Source: Mycobacterium sp.
GTDB taxonomy: Bacteria; Actinomycetota; Actinomycetes; Mycobacteriales; Mycobacteriaceae
NCBI GenBank assembly: GCA_020438905.1
Contig: JAGQTQ010000022.1
Span: 1-43,638 of the forward strand
Direction of reading: 5' to 3'
Length of the DNA: 43,638 nucleotides
Part shown: one piece after another, positions 16,265 to 26,146 of the stretch
Position numbering within the stretch: position 1 is the first letter of the stretch
Layout of the letters: each line of letters begins with the position of its first letter
Position numbers and translations under genes: made by a program
Notes under the pieces: model-generated
What the model was told of the DNA's origin: nothing
The model's input: the letters and a program-made list of their open reading frames with translations, nothing else
Databases searched by the model: none

Positions 16265-17755
16265 TCAGCGCCGCTTCTTCCGGTCCCGGGGCGGAGGAAC
16301 GTTGGCCACCACCGGGAAGTCCCCGGTGTGGCCGATACGGTCCTGGGCGATCTCCAGAACCCGCTCGCGGACCAGGAACCAGCCGCCGATGAGCGCGGGA
16401 ATGATGACTGCCAGACTGCCGACCGTCCAGGTGCCGATCGGGTAGTCGAAGGCCATCAGCACCAGGACGCTGACCAGGAACACCAGGGTCAAGTATCCGG
16501 TGTAGGGCGAACCCCACATCCGGAACGACGGACGCTGCATCATGCCCCGCTGCGACCAGCGGTACAGCTGGATCTGGCAGATGATGATGGTGGCCCACGA
16601 CGCCAGGATGCCCAGCGAGGCGACGTTGAGAACGATTTCGAAGGCCCGGTCGGGCACGACGCCGTTGAGCAGGACGCCGATCAGCCCGATGGAGGCGGTC
16701 AGCAGGATCCCGCCGTAGGGGACGCCTTTCGCCGACATCCTGCTGGTGAACTTCGGCGCGCTGCCGCTCATCGCCATGGAGCGCAGAATCCGGCCGGTCG
16801 AATACAGCCCGGCGTTGAGGCTGGAGAACGCCGCGGTCAGGACCACAAGGTTCATCATCGTGCCGCCGCCGCTGATCCCGACCTTGTCGAAGAACGTCAC
16901 GAACGGGCTCTCGTCGGGCGAGTAGGCGGTGTACGGGAGCAGCAGGGCCAGCAGGAACAGCGAGCCGACGTAGAACAATGCGATACGGGCTATGACCGAG
17001 TTGATGGCCCGGGGCATCACCTTTTCCGGTTCCTCGGTCTCGCCGGCCGCCGTGCCGACCAGTTCGACTGCGGCATAGGCGAAGACGACCCCGGCGGTGA
17101 CGACCACCAGTGGCAGCATGCCCACCGGGAAGAATCCGCCGTTGTCGGAGACGACCTTGAAACCGGTGGGATGTCCGTCGATCTCGTAACGGCCGGCCAG
17201 GAATATCGTCCCGGCGACCAGGAAGGCGAGCAGCGCGACCACCTTCACCAGGGCGGCCCAGAATTCGAACTCTCCGAAGACCGACACCGAGACGAGGTTG
17301 ACGCCGAGCACCACCGCCAGCGCGGCCAGGGCGATGACCCACTGGGGGATGCCGTCGAAGGCTCCCCAGAACCGGAAGTAGGTGGCGATCGCGGTCGAGT
17401 CGACGATGGTCGTCATCGACCAGTTCAGGAAGTACATCCACCCGGCCACATATGCGGCCTTCTCGCCGAGGAACTCCCGCGCGTAGGAGACGAAGGAGCC
17501 CGACGACGGCCGGTGCAGGACGAGCTCGCCCATCGCACGCAGAATCAGGAACACGAAGATGCCGCAGAACCCGTAGACCAGGAACAGCCCCGGGCCGGCG
17601 CTGGCCAGCCGGCCGCCCGCCCCGAGGAACAGTCCGGTCCCGATGGCGCCGCCGATGGCGATCATCTGCAGCTGTCGCGGTTTGAGGCTCTTGTGGTAGC
17701 CGGCGTCCTCCCGGGTGAGGGCGGAAGGTTCGGCCGGGCCGGAGACGGTGGTCAT
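16265..17755 (-). CDS. ansP: Amino acid permease, AnsP (L-asparagine) type
   Basis: A 496-residue APC-superfamily transporter with twelve membrane segments. The N-terminal stretch [20 protein letters not shown] holds the unwound first-helix motif GGAIGTGLF that binds the substrate amino group. The later segments ([42 protein letters not shown]) closely match mycobacterial AnsP1/AnsP2 as I remember them. Uptake of L-asparagine or a related neutral amino acid by proton symport is expected. The start overlaps the stop of the upstream small gene (ATGA), so they form an operon. The exact substrate is not proven. Confidence 0.85.
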   Translation of the reverse strand: MTTVSGPAEPSALTREDAGYHKSLKPRQLQMIAIGGAIGTGLFLGAGGRLASAGPGLFLVYGFCGIFVFLILRAMGELVLHRPSSGSFVSYAREFLGEKAAYVAGWMYFLNWSMTTIVDSTAIATYFRFWGAFDGIPQWVIALAALAVVLGVNLVSVSVFGEFEFWAALVKVVALLAFLVAGTIFLAGRYEIDGHPTGFKVVSDNGGFFPVGMLPLVVVTAGVVFAYAAVELVGTAAGETEEPEKVMPRAINSVIARIALFYVGSLFLLALLLPYTAYSPDESPFVTFFDKVGISGGGTMMNLVVLTAAFSSLNAGLYSTGRILRSMAMSGSAPKFTSRMSAKGVPYGGILLTASIGLIGVLLNGVVPDRAFEIVLNVASLGILASWATIIICQIQLYRWSQRGMMQRPSFRMWGSPYTGYLTLVFLVSVLVLMAFDYPIGTWTVGSLAVIIPALIGGWFLVRERVLEIAQDRIGHTGDFPVVANVPPPRDRKKRR

Positions 17756-18000
17756 CGCGCCGCACCACCGTTGGTCTGACCGCCGTTGGTCTGATCGATG
17801 GTCGGGTTATGCGGTGGTGCGGGCATGTCGCGGAAGGTGAAGATGAAGCCGAACACCGCGATGGCCGCGGCGATCGCGTAACCGATCGCCGAATACCAGC
17901 CGACCCGCAGGTAGGCGGTGACCGCGACGACGCCCATCGCGAGGAACACCATGGACATCCCGATCAGGGGTGTCTTGGCCTTGAAGTCGATCAGGCGCAC
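17752..18000 (-). CDS. Small membrane protein, operon partner of the permease
   Basis: An 82-residue protein starting at GTG 18000, behind GGGAGATC on the minus strand. It has two hydrophobic segments, [20 protein letters not shown] and [20 protein letters not shown], and a hydrophilic C-terminal tail rich in Asn and Gln ([15 protein letters not shown]). It overlaps the permease start by four bases, so both are translated from one message. I do not recognise the family. It may be an accessory or regulator of the permease, but this rests only on the coupling. Confidence 0.72.
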   Translation of the reverse strand: MRLIDFKAKTPLIGMSMVFLAMGVVAVTAYLRVGWYSAIGYAIAAAIAVFGFIFTFRDMPAPPHNPTIDQTNGGQTNGGAAR

Positions 18001-18159
18001 TATTTGGATCTCCCACCGGGTAGTCGAGGTCAGGGTCGAAGAAGTCAGGAAAGTAAACAACGATCGACGCAACGATGTCGGGCTAAGTGTCGAATCATTA
18101 GCATGCCCGTAACAACTCGCCGCGGTGCCGGACGGATCCTTGTGGTGGGATAAGGCGCT

Positions 18160-21100
18160 GTGGGAATCAAAGTGGCGCTGGAGCATCGCACCAGTTACAC
18201 CTTCGACCGTCTTGTCGAGGTGCATCCTCATGTGGTGCGGCTCAGACCGGCCCCGCACAGCCGAACGCCGATCGAGGCGTACTCGATGGACGTGGAACCG
18301 GCCGACCACTTCGTCAACTGGCAGCAGGACGCCTTCGGCAACTTCCTGGCTCGCCTGGTGTTCCCCAACCCCACCCGCTCCCTGACGATCACCGTCGGCT
18401 TGATCGCCGACCTGAAGGTGGTCAACCCGTTCGACTTCTTCATCGAGGACTTCGCCGAGACCTTCCCGTTCGGCTACCCCAAGGGTCTGCGTGAGGATCT
18501 CGCCGTCTATCTGCGGCCGGTGGACGAGGGGGAGGAGGGCTCCGGGCCCGGCGAACTCCTGCGGTCCTGGGTGCGCGATCACCCGATCACCCCGGGAATC
18601 CGCACCATCGACTTCCTGGTGGAACTGAATCAGGCCGTCAACGCCGCAGTGGGCTACAGCGTGCGGATGGAACCGGGCGTGCAGACCCCGGACCACACGT
18701 TGGGGACCCGGATCGGATCCTGCCGGGACTCGGCCTGGCTGCTCGTGTCGATTCTGCGCGAATTGGGTCTGGCCGCCCGGTTCGTGTCCGGATACCTGGT
18801 TCAGCTGACCTCAGATGTGGAAGCTCTCGACGGCCCGTCCGGGCCGGCCGCGGATTTCACCGACCTGCATGCCTGGACCGAGGTTTACATCCCCGGGGCG
18901 GGCTGGATCGGCCTGGACCCGACATCGGGTCTGTTCGCCGGCGAAGGTCACATCCCGCTGGCCGCCACCCCGCATCCGTCCTCGGCGGCGCCGATCACCG
19001 GCGCCACCGGGTTCGCCGAGACCACCTTCGAGTTCTCCAACACGGTGACCCGCATCCACGAGGACCCTCGGGTCACCCTCCCCTACACCGAGCAGGGGTG
19101 GGCGGCCATCACCGCGCTGGGCGAGAAGGTCGACGAGCGACTGTCCGCCGGAGACGTCCGGCTGACGATGGGTGGGGAACCCACCTTCGTCTCGATCGAC
19201 AACCAGGTTGACCCGGAGTGGACGACCGATGCCGACGGACCGCACAAGAGGGAGCGCGCCGCGGCGCTCACGGCGCTGCTGAAATCGGCCTGGGCGCCGA
19301 CCGGCCTGGTGCAGTACAGCCAGGGCAAGTGGTATCCCGGAGAGCCGCTGCCACGCTGGCAGATCGGCTTGCACTGGCGCCGCGACGGCGAACCGCTGTG
19401 GAAGGACGCCGCCTTGCTCGCCGATCCCTGGGACGGCGGTGCCCGGCAGCTTCCACCCGCCGTGGCCGGGGACCTGTTGTCCGCCGTGGCCGCGGGGCTG
19501 GGGCTTCCCGCGAGCCAGGTTCGGCCGGCCTACGAGGATCCGCTGGTACGGCTGGAGAAGTCGGTACGGCGACCCGCGGGCGCCGCGGTGGAACCCGATG
19601 ACGACCTGGAAACCGACACCGGGGCGGGGAGGGCCGCGCTTCTCGCCCGTCTCGACGAGACGATCACCGAGTCGGCCGCCTGGGTGTTGCCGTTGCACCG
19701 TCGCGACGACGACTCCGGATGGGCCAGCGCGGACTGGCGGCTGCGGCGGGGCCGGATCGTTCTGCTCGAAGGTGATTCACCGGCCGGACTCCGGCTGCCC
19801 CTGGACTCGATCAGCTGGCGGCCCCCGCGCCCGACGTTCCAGGCCGATCCGCTGACGGCCGACGACGACCTTCCCGTCGGCGCCGAGACCGCAACCGCGG
19901 TGCTGGAGGACGCCGAGACCGCGCCCACCACGGCGCTGGTCGCCGAGGTCCGCGCTGGCGTGCTCTACGTGTTCATGTCGCCCACCGACGCTCTCGAGCA
20001 CTTCGTCGACCTGATCGCGCGGGTCGAGTCGGCCGCGGCGGCGGTGGGCGCGGCGGTGGTGATCGAGGGATACGGGCCGCCGCCGGACGGGCGGCTGCAG
20101 TCGATGTCGATCACCCCGGACCCGGGCGTCATCGAGGTCAATCTCGCCCCCTCAGCCAGCTTCGCCGAACAGAGCGAACAGTTGCAGACCCTCTACGAGC
20201 AGGCCCGTCTGGCGCGGTTGTCCACCGAGAGCTTCGATCTCGACGGAACCCATGGCGGGACCGGGGGAGGCAACCACATCACCCTCGGCGGAATCACCCC
20301 GGCGGAGTCGCCGCTGCTCCGCCGACCCGACCTGCTGGTCTCGATGCTGACCTACTGGCAGCGCCACCCGTCCCTGTCGTACCTTTTCGCAGGACGGTTC
20401 GTCGGCACCACCTCACAGGCTCCGCGGGTCGACGAGGGGCGCTCCGAGGCCCTCTACGAACTGGAGATCGCCTTCGCCGAAATCGCCCGGCTGAGCCGGT
20501 CCGGTGACCCCGATCCCTGGTTGACCGACCGGGCGCTGCGACACCTGCTGACCGATATCACCGGCAACACCCACCGCGCGGAGTTCTGCATCGACAAGCT
20601 CTACAGCCCCGACAGCTCCCGGGGCAGGCTCGGACTGCTGGAGTTGCGGGGTTTCGAGATGCCGCCGCACTACCAGATGGCCATGGTCCAGTCCCTGCTC
20701 GTGCGCGCTCTGGTGGCCTGGTTCTGGGACGAGCCGCTGCGTGCCCCGCTGATCCGCCATGGTTTGAATCTGCATGGCCGTTTCTTATTGCCGCACTTCG
20801 TGATTCACGACATCGCGGCCGTCGCCGCCGATCTGCGCGCCCGCGGCATCGGTTTCGACACCAGCTGGCTCGACCCGTTCACCGAGTTCCGGTTCCCGCG
20901 GGTCGGCACGGCGGTGTTCGACAACGTCGAGATCGAGCTGCGCGGTGCGATCGAGCCCTGGTACACCCTCGGCGAGGAATCGACTGCCGGTGGGGCCGCG
21001 CGCTACGTCGACTCCTCGGTGGAGCGCCTGCAGGTGCGCACGATCGGCGCCGATCGTCAGCGCCACATGGTCACCTGCAACGGTCACCCCATTCCGATGC

Positions 21101-21471
21101 TGGCCACCGACAACCCCGATGTGCAGGTGGCCGGCGTTCGGTACCGGGCCTGGCAACCACCAAGCGCGTTGCACCCCACCCTCACGGTGGACACCCCGCT
21201 GCGCTTCGAACTGGTCGACACCGGCACCGGCATGTCGCGCGGCGGCTGCACCTACCACGTCTCCCATCCGGGCGGGCGGGCCTACGACGCCCCGCCGGTC
21301 AACGCGGTGGAGGCCGAGTCGCGGCGCGGCAGGCGGTTCGAGGCGCACGGATTCACCCCCGGTCGCATCGACATCACGACGCTGCGGGAGCGCCAGGCCC
21401 GCCAATCCACCGATGTCGGTGCCCCAGGAATCCTCGATCTGCGCCGGGTGCGTACCGTTCTGGAAAGCTGA
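18160..21471 (+). CDS. Transglutaminase + DUF2126 (putative amidoligase) protein
   Basis: A 1103-residue cytoplasmic protein with two enzymatic halves. Residues 1-280 are a transglutaminase-like domain, with a Bact_transglu_N-type start (VALEHRTSYTFDRLVEVHPH) and triad Cys188 (GSCRDSAW), His237 (LHAWTEV) and Asp253 (GLDPTSG). From about residue 320 the DUF2126 domain follows, recognisable by VRLTMGGEPTFVSID, QYSQGKWYPGEPLPRW, GGTGGGNHITLGG and FAGRFVGTTSQAPRVDEG; Pfam labels it a putative amidoligase. The architecture matches M. tuberculosis Rv2566. It starts at GTG 18160 with GGATAAGG upstream. It opens a four-gene same-strand set. Coupling a ligase to a protease-like domain suggests synthesis and trimming of an isopeptide or peptide. 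Confidence 0.9.
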   Translation: MGIKVALEHRTSYTFDRLVEVHPHVVRLRPAPHSRTPIEAYSMDVEPADHFVNWQQDAFGNFLARLVFPNPTRSLTITVGLIADLKVVNPFDFFIEDFAETFPFGYPKGLREDLAVYLRPVDEGEEGSGPGELLRSWVRDHPITPGIRTIDFLVELNQAVNAAVGYSVRMEPGVQTPDHTLGTRIGSCRDSAWLLVSILRELGLAARFVSGYLVQLTSDVEALDGPSGPAADFTDLHAWTEVYIPGAGWIGLDPTSGLFAGEGHIPLAATPHPSSAAPITGATGFAETTFEFSNTVTRIHEDPRVTLPYTEQGWAAITALGEKVDERLSAGDVRLTMGGEPTFVSIDNQVDPEWTTDADGPHKRERAAALTALLKSAWAPTGLVQYSQGKWYPGEPLPRWQIGLHWRRDGEPLWKDAALLADPWDGGARQLPPAVAGDLLSAVAAGLGLPASQVRPAYEDPLVRLEKSVRRPAGAAVEPDDDLETDTGAGRAALLARLDETITESAAWVLPLHRRDDDSGWASADWRLRRGRIVLLEGDSPAGLRLPLDSISWRPPRPTFQADPLTADDDLPVGAETATAVLEDAETAPTTALVAEVRAGVLYVFMSPTDALEHFVDLIARVESAAAAVGAAVVIEGYGPPPDGRLQSMSITPDPGVIEVNLAPSASFAEQSEQLQTLYEQARLARLSTESFDLDGTHGGTGGGNHITLGGITPAESPLLRRPDLLVSMLTYWQRHPSLSYLFAGRFVGTTSQAPRVDEGRSEALYELEIAFAEIARLSRSGDPDPWLTDRALRHLLTDITGNTHRAEFCIDKLYSPDSSRGRLGLLELRGFEMPPHYQMAMVQSLLVRALVAWFWDEPLRAPLIRHGLNLHGRFLLPHFVIHDIAAVAADLRARGIGFDTSWLDPFTEFRFPRVGTAVFDNVEIELRGAIEPWYTLGEESTAGGAARYVDSSVERLQVRTIGADRQRHMVTCNGHPIPMLATDNPDVQVAGVRYRAWQPPSALHPTLTVDTPLRFELVDTGTGMSRGGCTYHVSHPGGRAYDAPPVNAVEAESRRGRRFEAHGFTPGRIDITTLRERQARQSTDVGAPGILDLRRVRTVLES

Positions 21472-21484
21472 CAGCCCCCCGGAG

Positions 21485-21503
21485 GCCGCCGGACGCCGGC
21501 GGC
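21485..21503 (+). terminator. Hairpin between the first and second genes of the transglutaminase set
   Basis: GCCGCCGG (21485-21492), loop ACG, CCGGCGGC (21496-21503): a perfect eight-base stem in the gap of about 106 bases. No T-run follows, so it is not a classical intrinsic terminator. It might reduce read-through, stabilise message ends or attenuate. Confidence 0.4.
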
Positions 21504-21577
21504 GGGGAGCATGACGTGCCGGGTAAGGGCCCCGGGATCGGGCCCCAGACCGCGGGTGCAGACAGGAGGTGGATTCG

Positions 21578-24208
21578 GTGGCGTTGTCGATCACCGGAAC
21601 CGGCCTCAGCGGCCCTGGGTACGACACGCGGCACCTTGTCGATGGCTACCGAGCCCGCCCTTCGGTGTTCGGGTGCACCGGTTACGACGAGTTCATCGAC
21701 ACCGGCGGGAACGTCCGGCCGGCATGGCGGGAGCTTGCCGAGCTGCTCGACGAGCGTGGCGAGGCCGGGCTGGACCGCCTGCGCGAACTGCTGCGGGATC
21801 TGGTCGACAACAACGGGATCACCTATATCGAGATCGACCGGCACGGCGAGGCGGTCACCGACGGTCACGGTATGGCGATGCCGGGTCCTTGGCACCTCGA
21901 CGGCATCCCACTGCTGCTGGCGAACTCGGACTGGCAGGCCCTGGAAGCGGGGATGGTCCAACGCTCCCGGTTGCTCGATGCTGTGCTGCGCGATCTCTAC
22001 GGTGAGCGCCGCTCGCTCACCAGTGGCGTTCTGCCCCCGCGTCTGCTGTTCGGTCACCCCGGCTATCTCCGCGCCGTTCGCGGTATCCATAACCCGGGCC
22101 GCCATCAGCTGTTCATGCTGGCCTGCGACGTCAGCCGCGGCGCCGACGGGGATTTCCTGGTCAACGCCGACTGGACGCAGGCGCCCTCCGGAGCCGGGTA
22201 CGCGCTGGCCGACCGTCGGCTGGTGGCCCGCTCGAACCCGGACATCTACGAACGGATCCGGCCCAGATCGGCCTCACCGTTCGCCCAAGCGCTGCGGTTG
22301 GCCCTCATCGAGGCGGCCCCGGAAGCGGCCGAGGATCCGGTCGTCGTGGTGCTCAGCCCGGGAATCCACTCCGAAACCGCCTTCGACCAGGCCTACTTGG
22401 CAAGCGTGCTGGGTTTCCCGCTACTGGAGAGCGACGACCTGGTGGTTCAGGACGGAAAGCTCTGGATGCGTTCGCTCGGCACGCTCAAGCAGGTGGACGT
22501 CGTGTTCCGAAGGGTCGACGCCGAGTACGCCGATCCGCTCGACCTGCGACCGGACTCCCGCCTCGGGGTGGTGGGGCTGGTCGAGACACAACGCCGCGGC
22601 GCCGTCAGCGTGGTCAACGGGCTGGGCAGCGGGATTCTGGAGAGCCCCGGGCTGCACCGGTTCCTGCCGGAGCTCTGCGAGTTGCTCCTCGGCGAGTCGC
22701 CGTTGCTGGCCAGCCCGCAGTCCTACTGGGCCGGAATGGACGCCGAGCGCTCGCATCTGCTGTCGCGTCTGGAGTCACTGCTGATCAAGTCGACGGTGGG
22801 CGCGCAGACCATCGTGGGTCCGGCCCTCTCGGCAGCGGAGCGGGCCGAGTTGGCCGCCCGTATCGAGGCGGCTCCGTGGCAGTGGGTCGGACAGGAACTC
22901 CCGCAGTTCTCCACCGCCCCGACCGGACACTTCCCGGGCGGAATGTCGGCGGCCGGCGTCGGCCTGCGGCTGTTCACGGTGGCGCAGCGCAGCGGTTACA
23001 CCCCGATGGTCGGCGGGCTGGGCTACGTGCTCAGCCCGGGGCCCGGCGCGTTCAAGCTCAACCAGGTTGCGGCCAAGGACATCTGGATCCGGCCGCCCGC
23101 GCGGGCCGCCGCGGCCGTGACGGTGCCGTCGGTGAAGCTGCCCAGCGGCACCCCTTCGATCAGCTCACCGCGGGTTCTGGCCGATCTGTTCTGGATCGGG
23201 CGCTACGCCGAACGCAGCGAGGCGTTCGCCAGGTTGCTCATCGTCGCCCGCGAGCGGTACCACGAATTCCGCAACCGCCGCGATGTCGAGGGCAGCGAAT
23301 GCCTGCCGGTGCTGCTCAACGCGCTGGACAGACTCGCCGACGCCGACGTGACCGCGGGAAACACAGACGACGAAGCGGTCCGGTCGGCGCCGTACACGCT
23401 CTGGTCACTGACCGCCGATCGGACACGTGCCGGGTCGCTGGCCCAGTCGGTGGAGGGCCTGGGCCTGGCGGCCCGCGCCGTGCGGGACCAGATGTCCAAC
23501 GACACCTGGATGGTGCTGGGCGTGGTGGAACGGACGCTGGCCCGGCTGGCCGAGTCCGGCCCCGACGACGGGCCCGACGCCGCGCTGTACGACGACACCG
23601 CGCTGGCCACCGCCCAGCAGCGCACACTGGGCGCAATGCTGGCGTTGTCCGGGATGGCGGCCGAGTCGATGGTCCAGGACGCCGGGTGGACCATGATGGA
23701 CATCGGAAAGCGGATTGAGCGCGCTCTGGCGCTGTGCGCGCTGCTGCGGGTCACGATCACCGCCCGGCGCGGCCCGGTGGTCGAACAGAACATCACCGAC
23801 TCGGTGCTCGTGGTGTGCGAGTCCTCGGTGATCTATCGTCGCCGCAACCTCGGGCAGACCAGTGTCGCGGCAGTCGCGAGACTGCTGCTCTTCGACGGCC
23901 GCAACCCGAGATCGTTGGCTTTCCAGCTCGACCGGCTTCGCGCGGACCTGCGCTCGCTGCCCGGGGCTTCCGGCGCAACGCGCCCGGAACGGCTGGTCGA
24001 GGAGGTCAGGGCACGACTGCGCCGGATGGACCCCGAAGATCTCGAGCAGGTGGATGCCCGCGGCCGACGGCTCCAACTCGACGGGTTGCTGTCCGAGGCG
24101 TACAACGCGCTGCGCGACCTGTCCGACCTCATCACCCGGATTCAACTCTCGCTGCCCGGCGGTATGCAACCGCTGTGGGGTCCCGACCAACGGCGCGCGA
24201 TGCCATGA
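21578..24208 (+). CDS. Circularly permuted ATP-grasp + alpha-E fusion protein
   Basis: An 876-residue protein. Roughly residues 60-500 are the circularly permuted ATP-grasp domain (RLLDAVLRDLYGERRSL, PPRLLFGHPGYLRAVRG, VNGLGSGILESPGLHRFLP), expected to use ATP to join a carboxylate to an amine. Residues about 525-850 are an alpha-E domain (SSPRVLADLFWIGRYAERSE, all alpha-helical). The same order is found in M. tuberculosis Rv2567, of similar length. GTG at 21578 is chosen because AGGAGG ends at 21569, eight bases upstream; the in-frame GTG at 21569 overlaps that site. The stop overlaps the next ATG by four bases. The substrate is unknown; genome-context studies have proposed ATP-grasp/alpha-E/transglutaminase sets as peptide-tailoring systems. 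Confidence 0.9.
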   Translation: MALSITGTGLSGPGYDTRHLVDGYRARPSVFGCTGYDEFIDTGGNVRPAWRELAELLDERGEAGLDRLRELLRDLVDNNGITYIEIDRHGEAVTDGHGMAMPGPWHLDGIPLLLANSDWQALEAGMVQRSRLLDAVLRDLYGERRSLTSGVLPPRLLFGHPGYLRAVRGIHNPGRHQLFMLACDVSRGADGDFLVNADWTQAPSGAGYALADRRLVARSNPDIYERIRPRSASPFAQALRLALIEAAPEAAEDPVVVVLSPGIHSETAFDQAYLASVLGFPLLESDDLVVQDGKLWMRSLGTLKQVDVVFRRVDAEYADPLDLRPDSRLGVVGLVETQRRGAVSVVNGLGSGILESPGLHRFLPELCELLLGESPLLASPQSYWAGMDAERSHLLSRLESLLIKSTVGAQTIVGPALSAAERAELAARIEAAPWQWVGQELPQFSTAPTGHFPGGMSAAGVGLRLFTVAQRSGYTPMVGGLGYVLSPGPGAFKLNQVAAKDIWIRPPARAAAAVTVPSVKLPSGTPSISSPRVLADLFWIGRYAERSEAFARLLIVARERYHEFRNRRDVEGSECLPVLLNALDRLADADVTAGNTDDEAVRSAPYTLWSLTADRTRAGSLAQSVEGLGLAARAVRDQMSNDTWMVLGVVERTLARLAESGPDDGPDAALYDDTALATAQQRTLGAMLALSGMAAESMVQDAGWTMMDIGKRIERALALCALLRVTITARRGPVVEQNITDSVLVVCESSVIYRRRNLGQTSVAAVARLLLFDGRNPRSLAFQLDRLRADLRSLPGASGATRPERLVEEVRARLRRMDPEDLEQVDARGRRLQLDGLLSEAYNALRDLSDLITRIQLSLPGGMQPLWGPDQRRAMP

Positions 24209-25104
24209 CCAATCGGCGCTACCGCATCAGCCACCACACCCAGTACCGTTACTCCGATGTGGTCACCAACTCCTACGGTCGCGGGCATCTGACTCCCCGC
24301 GACACCGCCGGGCAACGGTGCCTGTCCTTCGAGCTGGACATCGACCCCGAACCCACCGACCGCTCCACCAGTCTGGACGGTTACGGCAATCTCAGTACCT
24401 ACTTCCAGGTCACCCACCGGCACCGGGCACTTTCGGTGCTGGGCAGGTCGGTGGTCGAGGTGGCTCCGCCGCCGGCGGGGCTGTACTCCTCAGGTGCGGC
24501 GATCGAGCCTTGGGAGTCGGCCCGCCCGGAAGGTTCCGGTGGCGTGCTGGCCACGGATTTCTGCCTCGACTTCAGCCCGCCCGAAATCACCGCGGACGTC
24601 GTTGAGTATGCCGCTACGAGTTTCATGCCCGGCCGCCCGCTGATCGAGGCGGTGCGGGATCTGAACGCCAGGATCTTCGCCGACTTCACCTACCGGTCGG
24701 GTTCGACCACGGTCTCGACCCAGGTCAGTCAGGTGCTGGAGGCCCGAGAGGGCGTGTGCCAGGATTTCGCCAGGCTGGCGATCGCCTGTCTGCGGGCCAA
24801 CGGCCTGGCGGCCAGCTACGTGTCCGGATACCTGGCGACCGATCCGCCACCGGGCAAGGAGCGGGTGTTCGGTATCGACGCCACCCATGCCTGGGCGGCT
24901 GTGTGGACTCCCGGCAACGGCTGGCTCGGCCTGGACCCGACCAACGACCAACTGGTCGACGAGCGCTACATCACCGTGGGGTGGGGACGTGACTACTCCG
25001 ACCTGCCCCCGCTGCGCGGGATCATCTACACCGACTCCGAGTCCAGCGTGATCGACGTGTCGGTGGACGTGGAGCCACTCGACGGTGATTTTCCCGTTGC
25101 GTGA
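24205..25104 (+). CDS. Transglutaminase-like protease-fold protein
   Basis: A 299-residue protein. The N-terminal part (YRISHHTQYRYSDVVTNSYG) is the Bact_transglu_N domain, followed by the core with Cys185 (REGVCQDFAR), His228 (ATHAWAAVW) and Asp244 (LGLDPTND), all three triad residues present. No signal peptide. The ATG at 24205 overlaps the previous stop (ATGA), and its 3' end overlaps the next gene, so the three are one translation-coupled unit. It resembles M. tuberculosis Rv2569c. It could hydrolyse or form amide bonds; in this context it probably acts on the product of the neighbouring ATP-grasp or amidoligase enzymes. Confidence 0.9.
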   Translation: MTNRRYRISHHTQYRYSDVVTNSYGRGHLTPRDTAGQRCLSFELDIDPEPTDRSTSLDGYGNLSTYFQVTHRHRALSVLGRSVVEVAPPPAGLYSSGAAIEPWESARPEGSGGVLATDFCLDFSPPEITADVVEYAATSFMPGRPLIEAVRDLNARIFADFTYRSGSTTVSTQVSQVLEAREGVCQDFARLAIACLRANGLAASYVSGYLATDPPPGKERVFGIDATHAWAAVWTPGNGWLGLDPTNDQLVDERYITVGWGRDYSDLPPLRGIIYTDSESSVIDVSVDVEPLDGDFPVA

Positions 25105-26146
25105 CTTCACCTGCCCGAACTGCGGCCGGCACCTGGCCTTCGAGAGTTCGGTCTGCCCGTCCTGCGACAGCCGGCTGGGGTTCTCCCTCGAAGCGATGGC
25201 CTTCCTCGTCTTCGCCGCGGGGGGAGGTGCGGGCCAGGACGGTACCGTCGACTCCCGGACATACCAGATCTGCGCGAATCACTCTCTAGCCGAGTGCAAC
25301 TGGCTGGTGGAGGTCGAGCCGGTCCACCGGCTGTGCAGTTCCTGCTCGCTTACCCGGACGCGGCCGTACGACGGCGACACCGCAGCGCTGGCCGCCTTCG
25401 TCGAGGCCGAGAAGGCCAAGCGCCGCCTGATCGCCGAACTTCACGAGTTGCGGCTGCCGGTCATCGGGCGCGACCGGGATCCCGCCCACGGGCTGGCCTT
25501 CGATCTTCTTTCCAGTGCCGGCGAGCCGGTGATCACCGGCCATGACAGCGGTGTGATCACCCTGGACCTGGCCGAGGGGGACGATGTGCGGCGCGAGCAG
25601 CTGAGGGTCGAGTTGGACGAGCCGTACCGCACCGTGCTGGGACATTTCCGCCACGAGATCGGCCACTATTACTTTTACCGCCTGGTGCAGCCCGCACCGG
25701 AGCGCGCCCAAGCGTTCGAGCGGCTGTTCGGCGACCCGGGGGCCGACTACCAGGGGGCGATCGACCGCCATTACAGCCAGGGTCCACCACCGGGATGGCA
25801 GCAGGACTTCGTGTCCTCCTATGCCACCATGCACCCCGCCGAGGACTGGGCCGAGACCTTCGCGCACTACCTGCACATCCGCAGTACGCTGGACACCGCG
25901 GCCTCTTACGGTCTGGCTCCGGCCAACGCCACCTACGAGCGGCGGATCCTGGGCCCCAGCGCCTTCGACACCCTGATCGAGGTGTGGCTGCCGCTGTCCT
26001 GGTCGATGAACATGGTCAACCGCTCGATGGGCAAGCCGGATCTCTACCCGTTCACCCTGCCCGGACCTGTCCTGGAGAAGATGCGCTTCGTGCACGCCGT
26101 GGTGGACGACACGGGCGCGGGCCGAACGGCGTCAGTTCCCCGTTGA
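25085..26146 (+). CDS. Zinc-ribbon putative metallopeptidase
   Basis: A 353-residue protein. Two Cys pairs form a zinc ribbon at the N-terminus (Cys10, 13, 24, 27: CPNC then CPSC) and a further Cys set (Cys63, 71, 84, 87: SLAECNWLVEV, LCSSC). Residues 190-194 are HEIGH, the HExxH zinc-protease motif, and Glu257 in DWAETFAHYLHI is a good third ligand. This composition matches the putative zinc-binding metallopeptidase family seen in M. tuberculosis Rv2568c. I list GTG 25085, which overlaps the previous gene by 20 bases; TTG 25097 (MRDFTCPNCG) is an alternative that is closer to typical homologues. It is convergent with the next gene. Likely role: cleavage within the same pathway. Confidence 0.85.
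   Translation: MIFPLRDFTCPNCGRHLAFESSVCPSCDSRLGFSLEAMAFLVFAAGGGAGQDGTVDSRTYQICANHSLAECNWLVEVEPVHRLCSSCSLTRTRPYDGDTAALAAFVEAEKAKRRLIAELHELRLPVIGRDRDPAHGLAFDLLSSAGEPVITGHDSGVITLDLAEGDDVRREQLRVELDEPYRTVLGHFRHEIGHYYFYRLVQPAPERAQAFERLFGDPGADYQGAIDRHYSQGPPPGWQQDFVSSYATMHPAEDWAETFAHYLHIRSTLDTAASYGLAPANATYERRILGPSAFDTLIEVWLPLSWSMNMVNRSMGKPDLYPFTLPGPVLEKMRFVHAVVDDTGAGRTASVPR

Noticed and set aside
16182-17768. Long minus-strand frame overlapping the amino acid permease in another frame
   Set aside because: Arg/Gly-rich low-complexity translation; the permease frame on the same strand has all transporter motifs.
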